64,000 nt of DNA. Source: Piromyces finnis. Its lineage: Eukaryota; Neocallimastigomycota; Neocallimastigomycetes; Neocallimastigales; Neocallimastigaceae. This document shows positions 11,792-21,600 of this stretch, in pieces. The notes below the pieces were generated by a model that was not told the origin of the DNA, did no database searches, and worked only from the letters and a program-made list of their open reading frames with translations. The position numbers and the translations under genes were made by a program. Where the stretch lies: NCBI GenBank assembly GCA_002104945.1, contig MCFH01000051.1, positions 248,001-312,000 of the forward strand, given 5' to 3'. Each line of letters begins with the position of its first letter. Positions within the stretch are counted from its first letter, which is position 1.

Positions 11792-12267
11792 TTGTTAAAA
11801 CATCTAACCTGAGCTAACGCACATTTGGCTGACAATGGAGGAATATTCAAATCTTTTGAAATAGAGTATAAAGATATAAACGATACAGCTTTATGAACTC
11901 CGGCAACCCATCGTATTCCTTTGTTAACATGCTTCTGAGCAATCCTAGACCTAGCTTTGTTGGATCCAAGTAATGGTGCAAAGTATGAAACTCTGCTAAT
12001 CACTTGTGAGTTAAGTACTAGCTTTTTGAAGGGAATAGGAATATTAGGATTTCTTAAGAATTTACTGACTGAAAAAAGTCCTTTCAAAACCTTGTTATTA
12101 AGAGCTTTAATAACTGGTTTAAGGGACAGATTCTTATCAAATGGAACACCAAGATAAGTATAACAATCAGTAGTTGGAATGGGTTGTCCTGCTAAGTAAA
12201 ATGTTGGATCTCTCTTGTTCTGATTTTCTATTGATTCAGGACGAATCACCATCGTTGAACATTTCCG
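11494..12267 (-). pseudogene. Partial LINE segment (RT thumb/C-terminal region) joined to LINE copy 1
   Basis: This segment matches 7996-8777 of the adjacent element almost base for base, in the same orientation. It encodes the region after the RT catalytic core (from MVIRPESIEN to LDARV). It starts abruptly at 12267 and ends abruptly at about 11494, where it fuses in frame to the Ser/Gln-rich N-terminal part of copy 1. It lacks a 3' UTR and a poly(A) tail. Near 11768 it misses 7 bases (tgtgaga) that are present in the full element. That shifts the frame and lets an ATG at 11791 read into the long open frame. It is a LINE fragment, not a gene in its own right. Confidence 0.88.
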
Positions 12268-12675
12268 ATATCTATATGTAATGTATTCTATATATGTTTT
12301 TCTTTTATAAAAATAATTTATCCTTTTTTATCTATATAAATAATTAAAGTACTGAATATTTTATGATATTCAATAAATTACTATTTATATAATAAATAAT
12401 TAATCTATATTATATAATTAACTATTTAATGATACAAAATATAATATTACAACAAAAAAATTTTAATTAGTTAATTTATATGAAAAAGAGGGATTAACAT
12501 GTTTAAAATTTTATGTTTTAATTATCTTAATATATATTTATTTGAGGAATAGGTTAAATTAATATATTGTTAAAAGAAATTAAAAAAGTCACATAATTTT
12601 TATATTATTAATGTGATAAATGAATTAAAGTCTTGAAAAAATAATTTAAAATAATTTATGTCTTATCCCAATGTT
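12268..12675. other. AT-rich spacer between LINE and CotH gene
   Basis: Nothing coding seen. It holds the presumed 3' UTR/terminator of the minus-strand CotH-dockerin gene and the flank of the LINE insertion. Confidence 0.5.
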
Positions 12676-14440
12676 TTAACATGAGAAATTAATAGTACAC
12701 CATTCACCATTTTCAACACCCCAACGTGAAGTTTTATCTTCAACACTAACATTACAGTGACTACAACATGGGTAATCAGTCTTTGGACATCCTTCTTTTC
12801 CAGTCTTACATAATGAAGTTTTAATACCACACCATTCACCATTCTTAACACCCCAATCACCATGTTCATCAGATTCAATAACATTACAATTTTCACAACA
12901 TTCGTATCCAAAGACAGAAGACCAACATTCATCTTTTTCTATTGGTTCTTCCTTTATTGGTTCTTCTTTTGGTGAATATTTTCCAGTTTTATTGTATTCA
13001 GCAGCTTCCTTGTTTATTTCATCGATATCAAAACCATATGATTTACAAGCGAAAGCAATTCTCTTTGAAATCCAGTTCTTTAAACCAATCTTGAATTGAT
13101 CTTCGGAAGTTACAGTGAAACTTTCTTCAAATTCTTCGAGAGTATGAACGGATGGTTGACCGATAAGATTAATAGCACCTGGGTAAGTACCATCGTCATT
13201 TGGAGTAATGGTTTTTTTAACATATGGTAAAATAATTTTCTTAATTTCTTCAATACGGTTGAAAAGGAATTCTTCATTAAATCCAGTAACTAAAAGTTCA
13301 CGAAGAGTTTTTTTGAATAATGTCTTGTTTTTATCATCAAAGTAAGTTAAATCAAGCAAATGCTTCTTACGTTTTACTAATTTTTCAAATGGGGCTTCAG
13401 TAATATCAATTGGATCATTTCCCATTGCGTAAACATAAGAAACAAAAAGATTATTACCAAAAGTATTATCAAAGTCATTTAAAATTAAATCCCAAATACC
13501 ATTTTCCTTTTGATAAACAAAGTAATTATGACCATTTGTAACATAATGATCGTATGAACCAACTAAATATTCAAAAACAACATTCTTCATAAAGAGATCA
13601 ACATTAAAGACCTTTCTTAATTCTTCAACACTCTTAGCATTATCAAGACTAGTTATAAATTCATCTAAAGGTTGAGTGTAATTAGCATATTCTTCAACAG
13701 CATTGAAACAATGATCTTTTGATTCAGCATTTAAATCAGCACTGTCTTTTTTACAATTGAAAAGACCCTTCATTTCAACATTTTCTGGAAGTTCATATTC
13801 TTGTTGAATCCATTCTGGTTTAATTGTACTTTGAAGTAAGAATAAACCGAAGTAAATATCATTAACATAAACTTCAACATATGCACTTTGAAGGGTTGGA
13901 ACATTAAAACGATATAATAATTCCATTGAAAGTTTTGTACGCATGACAGTGAAGTCAGTTGGGTCTGGTCTTAATCTTAAGTATTTTTGATCGAATAAGC
14001 GGTCATCATCCTTAAGCTTAATATTAAAACCGACTCTGTCATTAGTTCTACTCCAGTTACCACCAGTTTTGACGGTAGCTTTCTTAAAAGTTTTAACTTT
14101 ACTAATTTATATATATATATTAATTAGTAATTATATATAAATTTTAGTAATATTTTATAGTAAAATATAATATTTACCCATCAAGTTCGTATTTAATAGT
14201 AGTTTTAATTTCAAAATCTGGAAGGCATGAAGCATCTCCTTCACATTGGAAAACAATATTTTCATAATTAAGTTGAGCAACTTTAACAAATTCTTGATAT
14301 TCTTCATCGCTCATTTTAATTTTTATTGCTGGAACTTTATTTTCAATACTTTTGAATATATTTTTACTATCAGTTGAAAATTGGATTTCCTTTCCAAATA
14401 CAACTGATAATAATAAAACAAATAAAATTATAGCATTCAT
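12676..14440 (-). CDS. CotH-family protein with two C-terminal fungal dockerins
   Basis: 562 residues from exon 1 (14440-14178) and exon 2 (14101-12676). The 76-base intron is GT..AG and joins as ...ELDG/KVKTFKK. Residues 1-16 are a signal peptide (LFVLLLSVVFG). Residues 30-455 resemble the CotH kinase-like family: a GNWSRTNDRVGFNIK strand, RTKLSMELLYRF, NGHNYFVY and then NDFDNTFG at 295-302, which corresponds to the conserved acidic metal-binding motif. After a Lys/Glu/Pro linker come two dockerins near 479-521 and 524-562 (ECCENCNV..DWGVKNGEWCGI and PCCSHCNV..RWGVENGEWC). Fungal dockerins bind scaffoldins of the gut-fungal cellulosome, so this protein is probably secreted and complex-bound. 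Bacterial CotH phosphorylates spore-coat proteins; the role in fungal cellulosomes is not established, and kinase activity here is only an inference. Confidence 0.93.
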
Positions 14441-15182
14441 TTTATTATATTATTATATTTTTATATATTCTTATTATTAAAATAACTTATTCCTAAAACT
14501 TATTCCTATTATTATTATTATTATTTCTTTTAAATTTATTTAATTTGTTTTATTATTTTTATGCTTAAAAATTATTAATTTCCTGTATCAGAAATATTAT
14601 GCTATTTTTTATTCTTTTTATATTGATTTTAAACATTAATATTTTATTTAATAATGTATTAATTTTAATATATATAAATATTAAAATAGTATACTTTTCA
14701 ATTTAATATAATTGAATTTTTCTTTTTTTTTTTAGTATTATTTGCTATTTATTAATTTAAGAATAATTATGGATTTGATGGATTATATTTAATTTATTTA
14801 TTGATATATTTGTGTAACATTAATTATAAATATTAACAGAACTTTTATTAATTAACAAAGTTTAATTAATATATTAGTCAATAATGTATTGTTCTTTGTA
14901 ACCTTAAAGTATATAAAATAATAAAAATAATAAATTAGTTTATATCTAGATTTTGGACCGATTAAGCCAGACATTTTAACCAGAAGAAATTTGACCTCTG
15001 CCAGATTTTCATGCAGAAAAATTCAAAAATTTCAAAAATCAGGAAAAAAAATCAAAGTAACTACTAATTCCTTAGGATATTAAAATATTTTTAAAAAATA
15101 TATAAAATCAAAATTCAATTTATAAAAAAAAGTCATTCTTCTATATAGTCTGCTAATAAAATGATTATATTTTTTTAGTATT
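14441..15182. other. Intergenic region with a short GC-richer patch
   Basis: Mostly A/T-rich, and it contains the promoter side of the CotH gene. About 14945-15050 is richer in G/C than its surroundings (gaccgattaagccagac and gacctctgccagattttc lie in it) and has no long frame. It may be a remnant of an unidentified repeat. No other feature is seen. Confidence 0.5.
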
Positions 15183-15197
15183 TAAGATAATTATAAT
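15183..15197. repeat. Target-site duplication, left copy
   Basis: TAAGATAATTATAAT, directly beside the poly(T) end of the retroposon; identical to 15692-15706. Confidence 0.88.
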
Positions 15198-15691
15198 TTT
15201 TTTTTTTTTTTTAGACTTCCATATATCCTCATCTAACCCCCCTGAGTTATATATGGTATGTGATTGTACATTATTGTACATTGCCATATCAGAACGACGT
15301 CGGCACAATCATCCCTCTGGGCAGGGCTAATATGGAATGGCTTATTGCTCTTAACGATCCTATCACACAAAGACCGAGCTACCAACACCAGTGATCTCCT
15401 GAACCTTTATTGGCGAAGGATGATTAACGATGAGAACAACCCTCAAAGACCATAGTTAGTAATCTGTGAATTAATTGATACCCCTACCTACATATACTCT
15501 AAACTTCAGTGGGAAAACCGCTTGATACGGAGAAAACTACCAATCTGAATTAGCTGCTTAGGATAGAGTCCGGTGGTATAGTTATACTTACCTGAATTGA
15601 CCTTTAACTCCTATACTTTAAGCGCAAACCTGAAACAGGAAAATCGCTAAAGAACTGTCAATGGCGGGGGTCGAACCAGAAGCCTTATGAA

Positions 15692-15706
15692 TAAGATAAT
15701 TATAAT
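15692..15706. repeat. Target-site duplication, right copy
   Basis: TAAGATAATTATAAT, directly beside the 5' end (minus strand) of the retroposon; identical to 15183-15197. Confidence 0.88.
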
Positions 15707-17556
15707 AAAGTAATATCATTATTCATAAAAATGCACAAACTTTAAATTTTATTGGTAAATATATAATAAAATTTCTAATTAATGAATTATATAAATTATA
15801 TCATTATATATTAAGAGAATTTATTTGTTCAAACTTTAATTATTATAAACATAAAATTCATTTTTAATTCATAATTTTTATTGACCAAATTATATTACTA
15901 TTAAATGTTCTAAAATGATCAACAGTCGATCAATTAATTAATTACCTAAGACATTTTCATTTCTACCATTTTAAAGTATAAATTAAATTTGTTTCATTTT
16001 ATTTAAGATGTTATAAATTAAAATTTTATTTTCTAGAAGCTATTATTTTTCAACTATAAAAATTAATATAATTTTAAATTACTAATCCTATAATTCAGAC
16101 AAAGTAGCACAAGGCAAAGTTGATATTTAAAAAAAATTTTTTTAATGACTAAATAAAATTCTTTATTATATATAATTATGTAAAAACTCATTTTAATTGA
16201 ATTAAGTGGAATGAGGTGTATATTCAAAGTCTTTTTTGAAGATTTAAGAATTTAATGTTAAAAAAATCAAATTCTAGTATCTAATCCATCATAAAGCCAC
16301 AATTATATATAAGTTTTTAATAAGAATAACTTATATTAAAAATTTTTTTTATGTTAACATTTCTATAACCCTTAAATAATATGATTATATTAAATCAAAT
16401 ATAGTAGTCCGTTTAGTGATTAAAAATTCAAAAGCTTATTTAATAATAAAATGAATAAAAATATTAGTTAATAATTATTAATAAATAATTAATAAAATAT
16501 TGCTAATTATAATAACAATATTTTAATATATTATATTGAATGGTATAAAAGAAATGATAAAAAATATTTTTACTATTTATTTCATTAAATGGAAAAAGGT
16601 CTACATTAAAATATAAAAAACCTCTGTTTATTATTAAAATATAATTTTATTTATAAATTTTTATTATATAAAAAATAATATAGAGGATTTACTATTAAAA
16701 TTATCATTCATATGAAAATACATCTTCATTTTTTCAATAACTTTAAAGGTGTTAATATTATATTAATTTACATTTAAAATCATTAAATAATATTGTATTT
16801 TTTAAAGAATAAATATAAATAGTAAGAAATCATTTATAATAATAATACTTTTATTTATTTTAATGAAAAAACAACTGTTATAAAGGCAAAAATATAGTAT
16901 TTTTAAATATTTTGGAAATGCTGATTATATATACTTTACTTTTGTTAATCTTCATTTTTAGCATATAAATTTTGATAAATGTAAAATAAATCATTTTATT
17001 ATTAATACATAGCAATTTTATAATTTATTTTTTATTTAATGTTTTTATATTACCATTTTTAATTATAATTTTATTTTATATTTATTATAGATGTTTATTT
17101 TTAATCTTTTCTTTTTTTAGGTAAAATCATAAACTTTTTTTTTTACTTTGTGTAACATTTAAATTTTGATCTTGTCAATTGTATTTTAATCAAAATAAAT
17201 AAAACAATTAAAATTTGTGTATTTTATTAAAACTGACTTTTGATATTTTTATTTTTTTTATAAACTGATTATTTTATAATAATTAACTTAATGATTAGAA
17301 AACCTTTTAAATTTTGAATAATGATAAAAATTAATAATTAATTATTATTATAAAAGCAAATATTCATGTACAAATTATTTATTTAACCACCATAGTTAGA
17401 TATGTTTTATGTAATATATAAGACTTTATAATTTTTATATTATCATAAATTCTTTATATTAATAATTGTTGATAATAAAAATAACTTTCAATAGATGTAA
17501 ATATAAATTTATGATTGTGAAATAGATACTGCTAAAAATTCCATATATTTATTTTT

Positions 17557-17608
<52 letters not shown>

Positions 17609-18352
17609 ATATATAAATATATAAATAAATAAATAAATAACTAAATAAATAACTAAATAAATATATAAATAAAATTAATGGAAATTTAAAAAATTTAGCG
17701 GTATTATTATTTCCATAACCTATGTTTTTATTATGATTTTTTAATAATAATAACAACAATTAGAATAGTAAATCAAAATTTGTGTTTACTTTATTGTTAA
17801 TAAAGACATGATTTCTTCTTATTATTGTTAATAATAAATGAAATTTATATTTTTATTAAACAAAAGTAATATTGTAATTATTTCAAAATGGAGAATAAAT
17901 TATAAATTTTATTTAAACTAAATATTTTAAAAATCTTAAATACATAAATTATAATACATTTTCAATTTGAAACCAAAACGTTAATGCTTTGATTGATTAA
18001 AACCAATCTTCAATAAATATGATTGGCTAAAATGTTAAAATTTTAAATGTTTTTTTAAAAAAAATAATATTATACAAAAGTGATAGAGAATAAAAATATT
18101 AATAATAATATAAGAGGAAACATTGTATTGTAATAAATAAATATCAATATAAAGAGAATGTATATAATGTGCACTTTTCTTTAAATATCTCAATATGTAT
18201 TATCAGTTATTATATTATTTAAATTATTTAAACCATAAATTATAATTTAAAATTTATTATAATATTAAAAATATTAATAGATTTATCTTAATATATTGAA
18301 GTATATTTTAATATATTGGTGATTTAGTTTTTAATAATCCAAATTAAAATTT

Positions 18353-18386
<34 letters not shown>

Positions 18387-18644
18387 ACAAATAAGAAATA
18401 TTTCTTTAAAAAAAATAAATTTAAAAATCTCTTAATAATGAAGAGTTATTAATTGATTTGAAATTAACATATTTTTTAGAATACATATTATTTATTTATT
18501 TATTTAATTCAATTTCTTTTTTTAATTTATATAATTTATTTTTTTGAAAAATAGAATAATTCTCAAATCAATAATAATTCATAAACAGTATTTAAATTAT
18601 TTATATTCATTCGATAGCTTTAATTAATAATTGTATTATGCAAA
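15707..18644. other. AT-rich intergenic region with (AAAT)n array
   Basis: About 2.9 kb without a convincing gene. It contains the (AAAT)n microsatellite at 17559-17674 and a poly(T) tract near 18356-18384. The final stretch is the 5' flank of RRP5. Confidence 0.6.
17559..17674. repeat. (AAAT)n microsatellite, slightly interrupted
   Basis: Tandem AAAT units with occasional ATAT and CTAA interruptions. A minus-strand Tyr/Leu/Ile/Phe reading frame across it is an artefact of the repeat. Confidence 0.95.
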
Positions 18645-21600
18645 ATGGCAAAAAATAATTCTAAAAAGATTGAAAATACTAAAGAAAAGAAGGAAAAAAT
18701 TGAAGATATGGAAGTTGATTTCCCAAGAGGTGGTGAATCTTCTTTAACTCCAATGGAATATAGAGATATCACAGAACAAGTTAATAAGGATCTTTTTGAA
18801 CAAAAAGAAGAATCAGCTGATAAGAATAAAAAGAAGAAGAGAAAGAGTAATGTTGAAGAATCAACAACTGAAAGTAAAAAACAAAAAATAGATAATTCTA
18901 TCCGTCTTCTCAATTTCAAAGTAAAATATTTAAAAAATTTTTAAATATTAAATTATTAAATTTAGATTAATATCAAATTAAAATATTAATGAAAATTATC
19001 TTATATAATTGATGTAATTTAAATTGTTAAAGCGCCTTCAAGTTGGAATGTGCATATTAGGTGCTATTAAAGAAATTAATGAATTAGAATTAGTCATATC
19101 TTTAACTAATGGTTTAACAGGTTTTGTTGCAATTACTGAAATTTCAGAAGAAATCTCAAAAATTGCCGAACAAGTTGCTAATGATGATGCAGATGAAGTA
19201 ATATAAACTTAAATTATATTCTTATATATTTGTATTGTTATATCAATAAGAATTCTAATAAATTTGTATATAAATTTTTATTTTATACAATTAATAATTT
19301 ATTATTTTTAATTAATAATAGGATGAATTACCAGAATTAAATTCATTATTCACTGTAGGTCAATTAATTGCTTGTGCTATTTCTGAATTATCAGATGCTG
19401 GTAACAAAAAGAAGATTAGTTTATCTGTTAAACCTTCAATTGTTAATTCATCACTTAAAGCTAAGGATGTTTCTTCTGGAATGGTAATTTTTAATTTCTT
19501 CGTTTATTTTTTATATTTTGTAAAAATATATATATTAATTATATAAAATATGTAATTATAATTATAAATTATTTACAAAAGATGTTAAATGCTGAAGTTG
19601 TCAGCAAAGAAGATCATGGTTATATTATGAGTGTTGGTCTTGAAGGTGTAAATGCTTTCTTAAATAACAAAAATATACCAGAAGATGGTAATTAAATTTA
19701 TGTTAAATTGATTTTTTTATAATTAATTATTAAAATTATATTTTATATAAAAACTTTTTTATTTTAGTTTCTTTAACTGTTGGTCAAGTTATTTCTTGTG
19801 GAGTTGTTAGCATTGATAGTGGTTTCCGTACTATTCAATTAACTCTTAAAAAGGAAGCAATTATTAAATCATTCGTATGTTTATTATATTCACTTTTGAA
19901 ATACATAAAAAAATAAAAATAAAAATATTAATAAAACAATATATTTTATAAATATTTAAAATTTATCAATAAAGATTCCAAATAACAGCAGTCCATCATT
20001 AACTTCATTAAAACCAGGTGCATTAGTAAATGTTACTGTTAAGAAAGTAATGGAAAGTGGTTTACAATGTCTCTTCTGTGGTATTTTTAACTCTACTATT
20101 GACTTCTTTAATTTATCAACTGAAAAACCAATTCAACAATTATATAAGGAAAAACAAAAGGTAAATGAATATGACAAAATTTATGTATATATATTTCAAA
20201 AATTAACTAATCATTGTTTTAAAATTTAATTATATCATAATACATCAAAAACAAAAAAGATCCATGCTAGAATTATATATATCAATTATACCAAGTTAAA
20301 AATAGGTTTGTCACTTAATAGTAATTTAATTAATTATGAGCCAGTTTCATTCCCAGATATTAGGATTGGTTCTATCATTGATAATGTCGAAGTTAAACGT
20401 GTTGATGAATCTATTGGTACATTAGTTTCTTTTAATGGTGGTGATCAAGGTTACGTTCATGTGAGTAATTTTATTATTAACTAAATATGTATCTTTAAAT
20501 AAGGTTTTCGAATATGATTTATTAATACTATATATATTTACTAATTAAATAAAAAATTTAATGTTTTCCTTAAAGGTTTCTCGTCTTGATGATAAACAAG
20601 TTGATAATATTGCCAAAAAGTTCAGTGTAGGTAGTACACATAAGGGTAGAGTTGTTGGTTTAGACTACTTTGGTAATATTGTTCACCTTTCATTCCAAAA
20701 ATCTATTTTAAATGTTAAATACTTTACTTACGAAGATATTGAAGTTGGTTCTATTATTAAGGTATTATTCGTTATTATTACAAAATAATTTTTTAAATAC
20801 ATTAATATTAATTATTAATAATTAATATACAAATATTTAAAAATAATTATAAAAGGGTACTGTTTACAAATTAGGTACTTTTGGTTTACTTGTAAGTATT
20901 AATGATCAAATTAAAGCCTTATGTCCAAAGAGACACTTTTCAGATGTTCAATTAAAGAACCCAGAAAAGAAGTTTAAGATTGATTCACAAGTTAAATTTA
21001 GAGTATTAGAAGTTATTCCAAAATTAAAGAAGGTTATTATTACATTAAGAAAATCATTAGTTGATTCAACTTTACCAATTATTTCTTCATACGACAATAT
21101 TGAAAAAGGTATGATTACTATGGGTGTCATTGAAGCTGTAAAACCTTTTGGTTGTATTGTAAAATTCTATAATCAAGTTCACGGATTATGTCCAATTCAT
21201 GAATTGAGTGAAGATTTCATCAAAAATCCAGAAGATCATTTCCATATTAATCAAGTTGTTAAATGTAGAGTTATGGACTTTGATAAGGAAGGTTCTAAGT
21301 TACGTGTTAGTTTTAAATTATTAAATGTTGAACAACAAGAAAATTATGATAAGGCAAAAATTGGTGACATTATTAATGGTAAGGTTATTTACCGTGTTGA
21401 CGATGGTGCTTTAATTGAATTAAATAATATGAATGGTTTAAGAGGTTTCCTTCCAAAAACACACATGAGTGACTTTGAAGCTAATGCTGAAATTATTCAT
21501 AATCAACTCAAAGAAGGTACATTATTAAATAATCTTATGGTTCTTTATAAGGATGATAGTAATAATCAAATTTTCTTAACTATGAAGAAGTTATTAGTAG

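Larger units (their letters stand above)
6976..12267 (-). mobile_element. LINE (non-LTR retrotransposon) copy 1 with chimeric 5' end
   Basis: Poly(T) 6976-7012 is the poly(A) tail of a minus-strand element. A 3' UTR follows (7013-7252), then one very long open frame (7253-11791) with endonuclease and reverse transcriptase. Another copy with the same 3' UTR and tail lies at 57032-60132, which shows this is a dispersed family. No long terminal repeats are seen. The 5' side (about 11494-12267) is a second, partial LINE segment in the same orientation, nearly identical to 7996-8777 of this element. The nucleotide similarity to copy 2 is very high by eye, so the family has moved recently. I found no convincing target-site duplication. 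Confidence 0.95.
15183..15706 (-). mobile_element. Poly(A)-tailed SINE-like retroposon with perfect 15-bp target-site duplication
   Basis: The sequence TAAGATAATTATAAT occurs at 15183-15197 and again at 15692-15706. Between the copies lies a segment ending, on the minus strand, in a run of about 15 A (poly(T) 15198-15212), so it is a retroposed RNA of about 480 bases. Its base composition is strikingly richer in G and C than the flanks. Near its minus-strand 5' end is GGTTCGACCCC (about 15667-15677), close to a pol III box B, but no matching box A is evident. On the minus strand it also carries CAG/GTAAGTAT (15584-15594) and TACTAAC (15455-15461), perfect splice-donor and branch-point motifs. 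A hairpin (ATATGG...CCATAT, 15251-15289) lies near the 3' end. A 63-codon plus-strand frame inside is judged incidental. It could be a SINE, a processed pseudogene of a non-coding RNA, or a retroposed mRNA fragment. Confidence 0.85.

Noticed and set aside
6960-12285. Possible target-site duplication of LINE copy 1 (GATCTATA versus GATATCTATA)
   Set aside because: The match is imperfect and not at the exact element ends; AT-rich flanks give such matches by chance.
12663-12932. Minus-strand ORF overlapping the CotH dockerins
   Set aside because: It is the dockerin-coding sequence read in another frame.
15264-15455. 63-codon plus-strand ORF
   Set aside because: It lies antisense within the poly(A)-tailed retroposon, has no recognisable domain and no support as a gene.
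15584-15594. ATACTTACCTG on the plus strand equals the 5' end of U1 snRNA
   Set aside because: The sequence after it has none of the U1 stem-loops I know (no U1-70K loop), and it lies within the retroposon. Read on the other strand it is simply a strong splice donor.
15663-15691. tRNA gene
   Set aside because: Only a box B-like stretch is present; no acceptor stem, D arm or properly spaced anticodon arm can be folded.
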